DNA from: Salinivibrio siamensis | GTDB lineage: Bacteria; Pseudomonadota; Gammaproteobacteria; Enterobacterales; Vibrionaceae | Assembly: GCF_001996005.1 (NCBI RefSeq) | Contig: NZ_MUFB01000012.1 | Location: 16,182 to 55,517, forward strand | DNA length: 39,336 nucleotides | Direction of reading: 5' to 3' | Shown: positions 16,017 through 24,393 of the stretch, piece by piece | How positions within the stretch are numbered: the stretch's first letter is position 1 | Layout of the letters: each line of letters starts with the position of its first letter | The notes under the pieces: generated by a model | Seen by the model: only the letters and a program-made list of their open reading frames with translations | What the model was told of the DNA's origin: nothing | The model's database searches: none | Made by a program: the position numbers and the translations under genes

Positions 16017-17189
16017 TCAGCCTCGCTGCATTGTCTGACGCTTTTTCAAAAACGTTAACCAGCTCTCTACCGCCTCATCAGGGGCAATCTTTTTAGCAAT
16101 ACGTGCTTGCTCAAGGGCCTGGTCAAACTGCTTCAGTTTGTAGTAGGCGCGCACTTTTGTCAGCGCTATCTCTTTAGCAGATGCCCCTTTACCCGCCTTA
16201 TCAAGCGAAGTAAGTGCTTGCTGATAGTCGCCTTGCTGAATTTGCATTAACGCCAATTGCCAATGGTACTGACGGTCTTTTTGTGCGGCTAAACGCCAAG
16301 CTGAAACCGCTTGAGGCCATTCTCGCGCTTGCTGCCATAAGCTTGCTTGCTGCGCGAGCGTTTGCGCATCTTGCTCGTTCTCAGGCAAGCGTTTGAGCCA
16401 CTTCGCTGCCCGCTCGGGGACGCCGACATTGGCATACAACTGCGCCACCGTACGCTGCTCACTCGGTTCAAGCGCTATCCCTTTTCGTTTGGCGAGTAAA
16501 TAGGTGCTGATCGCCTCTTTTGGTTGCTCCAAGCGCACATAGTTGGCCGCCAACTGGCGCCACCATTGCTTATTGTCAGGCTCGAGCTTCAACAATGCTT
16601 TAAGCGTCGGTGTCGCCCCACGCCATTGCTCAAGTTGTAGCTGCGCTCCCAACTTCAATGACAGCGCTGACACGCTGGCGCTATTTTTTACTACGCCCTG
16701 ATACGCCGGATAGGCGTTTAATACCTGGCTCCATTGTTCACGCTGATAGTGCGCCTGCATAATCCGCAGCCATACGTCTTCCGCTTGATCCGATTTCTCT
16801 TTGGGAACCGAACGCGCCAGCGGATAGTAGTATTGAAGTGCAGCGGCATATTGACCATCAATCAACAATAAATCAGCGAGCATACGCTTGGTTTGCCAGG
16901 CTTGCGCATCTTGCAACTGTTCACTGTCAACCGCACGTTGAATATGGACGATCGCCTTGTCGTTATTGCCATATTGCCAATAGAACACCCCCAACGCGCG
17001 ATCGACAAACGCTTTATCGTAGGCGCGTTCAGCAGACAGCGCTTCGAGCACGGCAATCGCCTCCCCCAGTTTGGCGTCTTGCTCTAACGTTTGTGCTTTT
17101 TCAATAGAGCGTGCCACCGAGGGTGATAGCTGGGCAGCGACTGGCAGCGCAGTGAACAATACTAAGGTAACAATGAGTCGTTTAAACAT
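16017..17189 (-). CDS. TonB2-operon tetratricopeptide repeat protein
   Basis: This 390-residue protein begins with a clear signal peptide (MFKRLIVTLVLFTALPVAAQ) and consists mostly of TPR-like helix pairs (LGEAIAVLEALS, NNDKAIVHIQRAV, PKEAISTYLLAKRK, QQALTSLDKA, FDQALEQARIAKKIAPDE). It is therefore predicted to be periplasmic. Its start overlaps the tonB2 stop by one base, so it is translationally coupled and last in the operon. V. cholerae has a TPR gene in the same position (VC1543 from memory). I infer that it supports the assembly or partner recognition of the TonB2 complex; no direct function can be read from sequence. Confidence 0.85.
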   Translation of the reverse strand: MFKRLIVTLVLFTALPVAAQLSPSVARSIEKAQTLEQDAKLGEAIAVLEALSAERAYDKAFVDRALGVFYWQYGNNDKAIVHIQRAVDSEQLQDAQAWQTKRMLADLLLIDGQYAAALQYYYPLARSVPKEKSDQAEDVWLRIMQAHYQREQWSQVLNAYPAYQGVVKNSASVSALSLKLGAQLQLEQWRGATPTLKALLKLEPDNKQWWRQLAANYVRLEQPKEAISTYLLAKRKGIALEPSEQRTVAQLYANVGVPERAAKWLKRLPENEQDAQTLAQQASLWQQAREWPQAVSAWRLAAQKDRQYHWQLALMQIQQGDYQQALTSLDKAGKGASAKEIALTKVRAYYKLKQFDQALEQARIAKKIAPDEAVESWLTFLKKRQTMQRG

Positions 17190-17821
17190 TAGCGTAAGTT
17201 AAACTCCAGTTTCACCTGTTGACCGGGTTGGGCCACGGCTTCTCCGTTAACCACTTTCGGCTCATATTTCCATTTTCGAAGCGCGCGTAACGCCTCTCGC
17301 TCAAAAACACGTGGCGGGTTCGCATCGACCACAGTCAAATCTTGTGGACGTCCCGAGGGGCTAATGGTAAAGCTCACCACCACAAATCCCTCTAGGCCAC
17401 GGCGCATGGCGCGTGGTGGATAGTTGGGCTCGACCCGAAATAGCGGCATCGCCTGCTGATTGTTCGGCCCAGTGCTGACATTTAAATCGCCTAGCGACGG
17501 GGCTTGCACCATCACCCCTTGAATATTGCTTTGCACATTCAAGTTAGGCATATCCGGTTGTGGCGCCGCGCTGGATTGTGTCTGCGTTTGCGTGACCGGC
17601 GTCGGTGGATCGGGCACCTCAGGCGGTGTCGGGCGCTCCGGCACACTGCGTTGGCGACGTTGTACCTCGGTATCCGGCTCTTGCATGAAAATATCAATGC
17701 TTACCGAGGAAGGCGTCTCCTGAGGCCGCTGAGACGACTGTCCGACCATCAACGCCATCAACATAAATAGGCCAAGCGTAAAGACCAACGCCGCCGGCAA
17801 TGAGATTAGCCATCGCTTCAT
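17189..17821 (-). CDS. tonB2: Energy transducer TonB2
   Basis: The 210-residue protein links the proton motive force of the inner membrane to TonB-dependent outer-membrane receptors for iron compounds. Residues 9-28 form the N-terminal membrane anchor, followed by a short Pro-rich linker (RPTPPEVPDPPTP) and the C-terminal TonB domain from about residue 125 (FRVEPNYPPRAMRRGLEGFVV to LRKWKYEPKVVNGEAV). The short linker and length near 206 fit Vibrio TonB2 rather than the longer TonB1. It starts 17 bases after exbD2 and abuts the TPR gene. Together with TtpC, ExbB2 and ExbD2 it forms the complete TonB2 complex. Confidence 0.92.
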   Translation of the reverse strand: MKRWLISLPAALVFTLGLFMLMALMVGQSSQRPQETPSSVSIDIFMQEPDTEVQRRQRSVPERPTPPEVPDPPTPVTQTQTQSSAAPQPDMPNLNVQSNIQGVMVQAPSLGDLNVSTGPNNQQAMPLFRVEPNYPPRAMRRGLEGFVVVSFTISPSGRPQDLTVVDANPPRVFEREALRALRKWKYEPKVVNGEAVAQPGQQVKLEFNLR

Positions 17822-17838
17822 TACGGCGACTCCGTGGC

Positions 17839-18225
17839 CTACGCAATGCTACCAATGCCGGCACCTTTCGCCGCGTCCATCACTTCAACCACGGTGCCAT
17901 TGTAGGCCAGCTCATCGGCTTGAATCACCAGCGACGCGTCAGGCTTATCGAGCAACAGGTGTTCAAGGGTCGCTTCCACACGTTCCACATCGACAAGACG
18001 CTTATCAATGTACACCTCATTCGAGGCGGTGACCGCGACAAAAATACCCGCCTCTTTTTGGCTGGTTGAGTGGCTGGCTTCCGGACGGTTTACTTCCACG
18101 CCAGACTCGCGCACAAACGAGCTAGTGACAATAAAAAAGATCAGCATGATGAACACAATGTCCAACATGGAGGTTAAATCAACCTGCGCTTCTTCGCGCT
18201 GTTTTTGGGCTCGAATCAATCGCAT
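17839..18225 (-). CDS. exbD2: Biopolymer transporter ExbD2
   Basis: The 128-residue protein has one transmembrane helix (DIVFIMLIFFIVTSSFV, about residues 22-38) with the conserved membrane Asp of ExbD/TolR in SMLDIVFI, which carries protons through the motor. The rest is the periplasmic domain, including the IDKRLVDVERVEATLEHLL segment. It overlaps the exbB2 stop by one base and is followed by tonB2. The length is slightly short for ExbD but complete for the Vibrio ExbD2 type. Confidence 0.93.
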   Translation of the reverse strand: MRLIRAQKQREEAQVDLTSMLDIVFIMLIFFIVTSSFVRESGVEVNRPEASHSTSQKEAGIFVAVTASNEVYIDKRLVDVERVEATLEHLLLDKPDASLVIQADELAYNGTVVEVMDAAKGAGIGSIA

Positions 18226-18773
18226 TACTGACTCCGAAGCGCCTGCTCCAGCGCGATTTCACGGCGCTGACAGGCTTTAACTAAACGGGCATGGGCAAAC
18301 ATACCGGCCAAGGCAGCTACCATACCTGCCATGGTGGGTAAGGTGGCCATTGAAATACCTGAGGCCATTAAGCGGGGCTCACTGGTGCCTTGACTGGCCA
18401 TGACATCAAACACAGAAATCATCCCCGTGACCGTGCCTAACAGCCCCAACATCGGACAAATCGCCACCAAGGCTTTAATAAAGCCAAGATAACGGCCGAG
18501 ATCCTGTTGGGCTTGAAACAACCAGCCTTGGCGAATGGCGCGTGCATGCCAAGAATGGTGATCGGTACGCGCTTGCCACGCCGCAACCCACGCGCGACGT
18601 TGTGCGGGGAACCGTGAATACAGGTATAGCAGGCGTTCAATCACCAACACCCAGCACACCAATACCACCACACCGAGCCACCAAAGCACGGGCCCACCTT
18701 GCGCCATAAAATGACGCAAGGTGCTCCAAATATCTTGCTGGCCAAGCTGTGAGAATAACTCGACGTCTATCAT
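18225..18773 (-). CDS. exbB2: ExbB2, MotA/TolQ/ExbB proton channel protein
   Basis: The 182-residue inner-membrane protein has a first helix at about 30-50 (VLWWLGVVVLVCWVLVIERLL) and two C-terminal helices in the MotA/TolQ/ExbB proton-channel domain (LVAICPMLGLLGTVTGMISVFDVM and GISMATLPTMAGMVAALAGMF). The LLGTVTGM motif is characteristic. It overlaps the ttpC stop by four bases and the exbD2 start by one, a tightly coupled operon. With ExbD2 it forms the proton-driven motor of TonB2. Confidence 0.93.
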   Translation of the reverse strand: MIDVELFSQLGQQDIWSTLRHFMAQGGPVLWWLGVVVLVCWVLVIERLLYLYSRFPAQRRAWVAAWQARTDHHSWHARAIRQGWLFQAQQDLGRYLGFIKALVAICPMLGLLGTVTGMISVFDVMASQGTSEPRLMASGISMATLPTMAGMVAALAGMFAHARLVKACQRREIALEQALRSQ

Positions 18774-20119
18774 GCCGCTTGTCCGGTTTCCGCTCTCTGA
18801 TCACTGTTTTCAGCTTGTTCAGCCACCAAACTAATGCTTTGCTTTTCCAGCATGCCGCGAATGTGATCAGCTTGCCCACTGAGGATATTATGCGCCAGCA
18901 GTAGCGGAATGGCCGCAATCAAGCCGAGCACTGTGGTAACCAACGCCATCGAGATGCCATCTGCCATCACTTTCGGGTCGCCATTACCAAACTGGGTGAT
19001 CACTTGGAAGGTTTCTATCATCCCGGTCACCGTCCCCAGTAAGCCGAGCATCGGTGCTAACGCGGCAAGCAGTTTGAGCATCGAGAGGCCTTTTTCGCAG
19101 CCTTGTTGCTCATCCACCACCGCTTCTAATAAACGCAGCTCCAGTGATTCCACATCACGCTTTGGTGCATCATGATAGACCTTCAGCACACGGCCAAGCG
19201 GATTATCCTCTGGCGACTCAGGATGTTTAAGCTGGCGATGCATTTTGGCGTGAATCGAGAGCAAGACAGCTCCGCGATAAAGAGCAATTAACAAGCCGAC
19301 AGTCAATAAGGCCGCGATCACTTTGGCGACGAAGCCACCCTGCGCAAAGCGGTCGCTCAAGCTTGGCGCATTTTCAAGCTGTCCGAGTAAAAAGCCCCGT
19401 GATGGATCGACAAGCACGGTCTCACCCACGTTGGTAATGGCTTGCTCAAGCTTTGCGGATGTTAACGTCTCATCCGGTTGGGCGCGGTAGGGAACGGCCA
19501 CTTGTCGCGCCGATTGCCAGTTTAAATACCCTTGCTCATTCACCAAGCCTAGGTTACCCACTCGCACCACCGACTGTTCCGCCGACACACCTTGCGCATT
19601 CACCACAGGTAGAGAAAGGGCTTGCAACTCGCCACTGGTTTGCATTTGCGTGAGCATGCCCTGCCACAGGCTATTAAGCTGCTTGAGCGAGGGCAAAGTA
19701 TCGGCGGCAACAATATCCGCCACCGTTTGATTAAACGCAGGTTGAGTGATCGCCACATAGCTCGACGCCCCGTCGGTCTGAATGGTTTTACTTGCTTGGC
19801 GCACCACACCAAACAGCTCACCCAAACTGCCCGACTCCAAACGCAGCTTATCTTCTAACGACGCCAGTTGTTGCTCGTTATCGCTGAAGGTGTCACTGAG
19901 CTTCTCGGTTTCCGCCTCTAACGCGTTGCGCGTGGCTTTGAGCTGATTGAGCTTCTCACGTAGCTCACGCTCGGTCATCGCGAATTGTGCTTCTCGCGCT
20001 TGGTTATGCTCACTCGCCTGTTGATGCGCCTGTTGGGTTTGACCAACAAGATCATCAGCGTGGGTAAAAGGCGCAACGACGACAAAACAGGTTACGGCAA
20101 TCAGGGTTTTCCAGCTCAT
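18770..20119 (-). CDS. ttpC: TonB2-associated protein TtpC
   Basis: The 449-residue protein has a signal peptide (MSWKTLIAVTCFVVVAPFTHA), a long periplasmic region with an N-terminal coiled coil (about 30-110, rich in Gln, Glu and Leu), a membrane helix near 260-280, and a C-terminal MotA/TolQ/ExbB domain (LKLLAALAPMLGLLGTVTGM to ALVTTVLGLIAAIPLLLAHN). It is an enlarged ExbB homologue. TtpC is known in V. cholerae and Vibrio anguillarum as the fourth essential component of TonB2-driven iron uptake. It overlaps the upstream DUF3450 gene by four bases (ATGA) and exbB2 by four. Confidence 0.9.
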   Translation of the reverse strand: MSWKTLIAVTCFVVVAPFTHADDLVGQTQQAHQQASEHNQAREAQFAMTERELREKLNQLKATRNALEAETEKLSDTFSDNEQQLASLEDKLRLESGSLGELFGVVRQASKTIQTDGASSYVAITQPAFNQTVADIVAADTLPSLKQLNSLWQGMLTQMQTSGELQALSLPVVNAQGVSAEQSVVRVGNLGLVNEQGYLNWQSARQVAVPYRAQPDETLTSAKLEQAITNVGETVLVDPSRGFLLGQLENAPSLSDRFAQGGFVAKVIAALLTVGLLIALYRGAVLLSIHAKMHRQLKHPESPEDNPLGRVLKVYHDAPKRDVESLELRLLEAVVDEQQGCEKGLSMLKLLAALAPMLGLLGTVTGMIETFQVITQFGNGDPKVMADGISMALVTTVLGLIAAIPLLLAHNILSGQADHIRGMLEKQSISLVAEQAENSDQRAETGQAA

Positions 20120-20892
20120 GATTTCACCCCTTGGTTGGCACTCAATGGCAGAGATAACAATGACGGTGCCATTTGCTTTTGCGCCACCGCAAAGGCCTTA
20201 TCCACCGCTTCCGCGACACTCGCATCCAATGCGACCCACTGATCATCGCGGGCACTCCACAGCCAATACTGCTTACCATCTAAGCTACGCGCCACCAGCG
20301 ACATACGGCCCAGATGGAGGACATCGACCTGGTGATCTCGACCATCGAGCACTACGGTATCTTGATAGGCATCAAGCTTGCTGCCATAGTCTCGCTCAAT
20401 CTGGTATGCCTCGAGAATACGACGGAATTTCTCCGAGTCCGCCACATCGGCACGGGTCATCATGGCTTTAAGTTTTTGTAAACGGGCTTGGCGTTGATCG
20501 GCTTTGAGAGGAATATCCTCGGCAAGCCACTGCTCGAGCCCACCCAACATGCGATACATTAAAGGCACGATGCCTTGGCGAGTGTCTTTAATCTCGTCGA
20601 TTTGATTCCGCAGGCTGGTCGCCTCTTTATCCTGATTGACCACCAAGTTTTGCAAGTGATCGCGATAGATTTCCAGGTTACTGATCTGCGCTTGTAGCTG
20701 CTCAATTTCTTGGCGCATGGCCAAGCTGCTATCAGAATGACGATTAATCCGTGACTGTGACTGCGCGGCCTCTTGGGTAGTGTTCCCCTCAATCGCTTGC
20801 GCCTTTTCGAGTTGATCCGCACTCACTGCTGGGGTCAGCGCCAAACAGGACGCAACGCCGAGCGCGAGCCGAAATGAAGACAATTTTATCAT
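20116..20892 (-). CDS. DUF3450 periplasmic coiled-coil protein of the TonB2 operon
   Basis: The first gene of the TonB2 operon encodes about 258 residues. A signal peptide (MIKLSSFRLALGVASCLALT, cleavage after AVSA) is followed by a coiled coil to about residue 105 (LAMRQEIEQLQAQISNLEIY) and a DUF3450-type C-terminal part (GIVPLMYRMLGGLEQWLAED, EKFRRILEAYQIERDYG, VDVLHLGRMSLVARSLDGK). The function is unknown, but vibrios keep this gene just before ttpC. The frame is open upstream to a GTG at 20934; I chose the ATG at 20892 because it gives a normal signal peptide, but no start here has a strong ribosome-binding sequence. Confidence 0.82.
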   Translation of the reverse strand: MIKLSSFRLALGVASCLALTPAVSADQLEKAQAIEGNTTQEAAQSQSRINRHSDSSLAMRQEIEQLQAQISNLEIYRDHLQNLVVNQDKEATSLRNQIDEIKDTRQGIVPLMYRMLGGLEQWLAEDIPLKADQRQARLQKLKAMMTRADVADSEKFRRILEAYQIERDYGSKLDAYQDTVVLDGRDHQVDVLHLGRMSLVARSLDGKQYWLWSARDDQWVALDASVAEAVDKAFAVAQKQMAPSLLSLPLSANQGVKS

Positions 20893-20941
20893 GGTGATAT
20901 CTGCAAACATGCTTTGATGGTGTGGCTTTGCCACAAATAAA

Positions 20942-20960
20942 AGTGAGAATAGTTTCTATT
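20942..20960 (-). promoter_or_regulatory. Fur-box-like site before the TonB2 operon
   Basis: On the minus strand AATAGAAACTATTCTCACT contains a perfect Fur half-site (ATTCTCA) and a degenerate left half, compared with the common Fur box AATGAGAATTATTCTCATT. It lies 50-70 bases before the first TonB2-operon gene, as expected for iron repression. The ~355-base gap between this operon and the divergent hydrolase gene holds nothing else I can name. Confidence 0.45.
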
Positions 20961-21247
20961 TGCGTGCAATGTACCGAGTTTAGCGACAAAAATCTAGCCT
21001 AGCAGGTCCAGAGGTGCGGGAATATTACTCATATCAAGTCACGATAAGCTGACAGTGCTATAAAGCGGGATAGTGCATTTCATCACGATGGTCTGCGCCG
21101 ATGTGGAAATAATTCACTATTCGCCAATTAGCTTTACTCAATCACACCTGATAATGAAAAAAATAATAATTTTAGAGAGTTATCGCAATTTTATTGACGT
21201 TGCTGTGGCACGCTCTATAGCCCATTGGATATGCAATCTGAACAGCC

Positions 21248-22036
21248 ATGAATAAAGTCTTCGTATCGACCAACCATTCTCATTGTAGCTATCATATTTA
21301 TCAGCCTAATCAATCCGACTATCCGCTTATCCTGTTGCATGGTACCAATAGTGATGGATTAGCGAGTTACGGCGCACTTCTCGATGCATTTGACCATCGT
21401 GAAATCATCGTTCCCGATTATGCGGGGTGTGGAGACTCCAGCTTACCCGAGCATGATCTGACAGTATCCTTTCTCGCCGATCAGGTGATCGCCATCATTA
21501 AAGAAAGAGGTAGCAAGAAGGTTGATCTCGTTGGCCACTCACTCGGGGCTACCGTCGCCGCTTACGTTGCCGCGCAGCACCCTGATTTTATTAACCGATT
21601 AGTGTTAAGTGCACCTTGGTGCCATGGTGATGACCCGCGCCATCAACTGGTGTTTAATACCTGGCAAACACTCGAGGAAACCGCGCCTCAACAAGCAACT
21701 GCGTTCGGACTGAGCCATGTATTGAGTCCAACATTTCTGGCTAATATGGATCCAGAACTGATAGCGCGTATATGCGCCACAAAAGGATTGACTGATACTT
21801 ACCGAAGAATCGCACTCGGCAAAGACCTAGACATCCGCCAGCATTTATCGAAGATTCAAGCCCCAACGCTCGTATTAGCCATGGCTTTTGACACCTTGGT
21901 GCCGCCTTACCGAGCCCAAGAGGTACAATCAGCAATACCTAACAGTGAGTACGATGAAATACCGAGCGGTCACGCCGTTCAACTTGAAAGTCCTTATCCG
22001 TGGGTCAATCGCATTAACACATTTTTGCAAGATTAG
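21248..22036 (+). CDS. Alpha/beta-fold hydrolase
   Basis: The 262-residue protein is an alpha/beta hydrolase. The oxyanion strand LILLHGTNSDG is at residues 27-37. The nucleophile elbow VGHSLG places Ser at residue 98, the acid is probably Asp in AFDTLVPP near 214, and the His is in SGHAVQLE near 242, so the triad looks complete. No signal peptide is visible, which suggests a cytoplasmic enzyme. The substrate cannot be told: the family includes esterases, C-C hydrolases and haloperoxidase-like enzymes. It stands alone, with AT-rich upstream DNA, no strong ribosome-binding sequence, and an imperfect palindrome just downstream. Confidence 0.85.
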   Translation: MNKVFVSTNHSHCSYHIYQPNQSDYPLILLHGTNSDGLASYGALLDAFDHREIIVPDYAGCGDSSLPEHDLTVSFLADQVIAIIKERGSKKVDLVGHSLGATVAAYVAAQHPDFINRLVLSAPWCHGDDPRHQLVFNTWQTLEETAPQQATAFGLSHVLSPTFLANMDPELIARICATKGLTDTYRRIALGKDLDIRQHLSKIQAPTLVLAMAFDTLVPPYRAQEVQSAIPNSEYDEIPSGHAVQLESPYPWVNRINTFLQD

Positions 22037-22087
22037 ACCAATGCGTGGAGGTCACTCTGCGATTGTACTTTCCCCCAGAGGTTACTC

Positions 22088-22111
22088 GTTCCCACGCTCC
22101 TGCGCGGGAAC
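22088..22111. repeat. GTTCCCACGC-type dispersed palindrome
   Basis: GTTCCCACGC and GCGCGGGAAC form 10-base arms with one mismatch around TCCT. The sequence resembles the GTTCCCACGCTCCTGCGTGGGAAC element that I recall as a repeat in many gammaproteobacteria. It lies between two convergent genes, where it could also act as a transcript 3' hairpin. Confidence 0.5.
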
Positions 22112-22135
22112 AAGTGAGCGGACTGTCGGTAACCC

Positions 22136-23038
22136 CTAATCCGCTAGCTGCGAGAACTTGATGATCTCGTGAGATTGCCCAAGGGTTTGTGCGAGGTGTT
22201 GGATATGGGCGGGGGTGATTTCGCAGCAGCCGCCGACGACGAGGGCACCGTCGGCAATCCATTGTTGCACGCGTTCGGTGTGGACTAAGGGGGAGAGATC
22301 TTCCCGCGCTTGCAGGGCATCGGCTTTGCTGCCTTTGGCCATGTCTTCTACCGATTTAAACGCGTTGGCATAGCCGCCCACAATGTCGGCCTGGGTCGCC
22401 ATCTTTGGCATCGCCGTGGTAAGCACTTCTGGGTCGCAGCAATTGAGCATCACCGCTGTCGGTGCATATTCAGTGACCGCGTGCATGGCTTGTTCTAGCG
22501 ACTCGCCAGAGCGGAGTGCGCCATTAGGCTCCAACCGAAACGCAACCCCAAACGGTTTACCTTGCTCACGGGCGGCGGCGCACGCTGCACGCGCTTCAAG
22601 GGTGTTGGTCATGGTTTCGATTAAAAACACATCCACGTGAGGTTGCAAGCGGGCGATGTGCGAAAATTCCGCTTTCATGTCTTCAAAGCTGCGTTGCGGC
22701 TGACCGAGATAACTGCCCACCAGCGGCGGCAAACAGCCGGCAATATCAACATCGGCGCTTGTCTCATCCACCGCTTGCTGCAGCGCTTCGAAGGCTTTTT
22801 GGTAAATAATGTCTATTTTATCGCTCAATCCCGCTTTGGCCAGACGCGTGGGGGTCGCTGGGTAGGTATTCAGGGTATGCGTTTTCGCACCGGCACGAAT
22901 AAAGTCTTTGTGCACGTCTTTAACAATATTGGCATGTTTTAACATCACCGCGACCGACCAAAGCTTCGAGCTCACATCCGGCCCACGTTGATAAATTTCT
23001 TGTCCTAGGCCGCCATCGAGTAACGCTATCGATGTCAT
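22136..23038 (-). CDS. Homocysteine S-methyltransferase family protein
   Basis: The 300-residue cytoplasmic enzyme has a Zn-dependent homocysteine methyltransferase barrel. The N-terminal LLDGGLGQEIYQRG, the first zinc Cys in MLNCCDPE near 200, and the paired zinc Cys in VVGGCCEITP near 270 are all present. Relatives such as MmuM use S-methylmethionine or S-adenosylmethionine to methylate homocysteine, giving methionine. The exact methyl donor is not decided by sequence. AAGGAGG precedes the ATG, and the leader can fold with the start codon. No partner permease MmuP is adjacent. Confidence 0.88.
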   Translation of the reverse strand: MTSIALLDGGLGQEIYQRGPDVSSKLWSVAVMLKHANIVKDVHKDFIRAGAKTHTLNTYPATPTRLAKAGLSDKIDIIYQKAFEALQQAVDETSADVDIAGCLPPLVGSYLGQPQRSFEDMKAEFSHIARLQPHVDVFLIETMTNTLEARAACAAAREQGKPFGVAFRLEPNGALRSGESLEQAMHAVTEYAPTAVMLNCCDPEVLTTAMPKMATQADIVGGYANAFKSVEDMAKGSKADALQAREDLSPLVHTERVQQWIADGALVVGGCCEITPAHIQHLAQTLGQSHEIIKFSQLAD

Positions 23039-23093
23039 GGTAACTTCAGCCTCCTTCGGCCATTTATCCTTGGTTTAGTTTGAGGTTACCATG
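23036..23093 (-). promoter_or_regulatory. Leader inverted repeat covering the methyltransferase start
   Basis: CATGGTAACTTCA (23036-23048) and TGAGGTTACCATG (23081-23093) are 13-base arms with one mismatch, separated by 32 bases. In the leftward mRNA the distal arm would include the start codon's CATG context, and AAGGAGG would sit in the loop. It could hide the start of the gene or be an operator pair for a dimer. Motif match only. Confidence 0.4.
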
Positions 23094-23118
23094 TGCTCAT
23101 CGATTTAACACCCCGTTG

Positions 23119-24219
23119 TTACGCTACCTCTTCACTGCCTTCAATCGCGAGATGTTCAAGCTTATCAATCACCGCCATACTGGCGTTTTCCATCTCTTTT
23201 AATGCAGTGACCATTTGCTCGGGTTGCTGAGCATGAAACGCTGCCACCGCTGCTTTCGCGTGGGTATGCACTTGCTCGTGAGGCGCGGCAATGGCTTTAA
23301 ACGTTTGCAACTGCGCGAAATATTGCTGGCCTTCACCCTGTTCATACCATTGGCCGAGACGGCATTGGGTGTGATCGGTGACATCGTCCGCGGTCATGCT
23401 GTCTTCACCCAGCACGACGCGGTATATCGCAAATTTAAAGCTAATATGGTCAAGTTTCGCCAGTTCACAAAAAGCACGCAGCGCAGAGGCTTTAATAGTG
23501 GTACGGCTATGCTGTGCTTGCTCACTCTGCGTGGCCATCGCATCGGCCACCTGTTGGCCTTGCTCGCTATATTCAATCGCGTCACTGGCAAGCTGATCGG
23601 TGAGTGTGCAAGCATGCCCACTCCCAGCGCGAATTTTTTCTACCAGCTGGGTGATATCTTGCGTGGCACTGGCGGTGCGTTCCGATAAGCTACGCACTTC
23701 ATCGGCAACCACCGCAAACCCTCGACCCTGCTCACCGGCACGTGCCGCTTCAATCGCTGCGTTTAAGGCTAAGAGGTTGGTTTGATCGGCGACATCGCGA
23801 ATCAACTTCACAATACCGCTCACCTCTTGGGCATGCTGGTCGAGCGCACGAATTGCTTCTGACGATTGCTGACATTGCGCGGATAAGGACTGCACGTGAC
23901 GCGCAAGATCATTGACTTGCTCGGCACACGACGCCGCCTGATGGCTCACGTCCGTTACCCGTTCTTTTTCACCGTTGATGGTGTCTGCCAAGGTGGCCAG
24001 AGACGATTGCGTCGCATTGATTGAGTCACCGAAGTGGCATAAGTTGGCGTCGATGGCTTTTCCCGTTTGGCGTTTTTTCTCTACGGTGGCTAACTCTGCC
24101 TGCAATGCCTCTTTCTCTGCATTCAGCGCGTCGATGGTATGGTTGATCTGCTCAATTTTTTGCTGCAGAGCGACTTGTTTTTGCTGCTCTTGTTCAAGTT
24201 GACGACGAGATATAAACAC
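23119..24219 (-). CDS. Soluble methyl-accepting chemotaxis protein with CZB domain
   Basis: The ~366-residue protein has no membrane helix. An N-terminal coiled coil (about 5-50) leads into the chemoreceptor signalling domain, whose hairpin tip reads [20 protein letters not shown], then [17 protein letters not shown] near residues 140-175. From about 245 it carries a CZB (chemoreceptor zinc-binding) domain with [14 protein letters not shown], the Cys in [10 protein letters not shown], and the His in APHEQVH. It should sense zinc or oxidant in the cytoplasm and act on CheA. The longer frame starts at a TTG at 24231; I prefer the GTG at 24219, which has GGGAG five bases upstream. It is divergent from the potassium-channel gene across a parS2 site. 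Confidence 0.88.
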   Translation of the reverse strand: MFISRRQLEQEQQKQVALQQKIEQINHTIDALNAEKEALQAELATVEKKRQTGKAIDANLCHFGDSINATQSSLATLADTINGEKERVTDVSHQAASCAEQVNDLARHVQSLSAQCQQSSEAIRALDQHAQEVSGIVKLIRDVADQTNLLALNAAIEAARAGEQGRGFAVVADEVRSLSERTASATQDITQLVEKIRAGSGHACTLTDQLASDAIEYSEQGQQVADAMATQSEQAQHSRTTIKASALRAFCELAKLDHISFKFAIYRVVLGEDSMTADDVTDHTQCRLGQWYEQGEGQQYFAQLQTFKAIAAPHEQVHTHAKAAVAAFHAQQPEQMVTALKEMENASMAVIDKLEHLAIEGSEEVA

Positions 24220-24326
24220 GCTGACTCCCAATTAAGTAATTAAGCTTTTTATAATATTTTAACGCTTAATATTGGCGATGTATGATGAGCCAAGCGAAAT
24301 GTGATCCATTTTGCGCCAATCGTTTG

Positions 24327-24341
24327 ATTTACACTGTAAAC
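24327..24341. other. parS2: parS2 centromere site (ParB2 binding)
   Basis: ATTTACACTGTAAAC matches the published Vibrio chromosome II parS2 consensus NTTTACANTGTAAAN at every defined position. It lies between a divergent chemoreceptor and potassium-channel gene, about 14.8 kb from the origin copy. Confidence 0.85.
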
Positions 24342-24393
24342 CTATAAAAATTACCGCCATACTGACCCTTCTGCAGCAAATGAGCGAAACGCT

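Noticed and set aside
21073-21255. 60-codon frame before the alpha/beta hydrolase
   Set aside because: It lies in AT-rich DNA, shows no domain or ribosome-binding sequence, and overlaps the hydrolase start.
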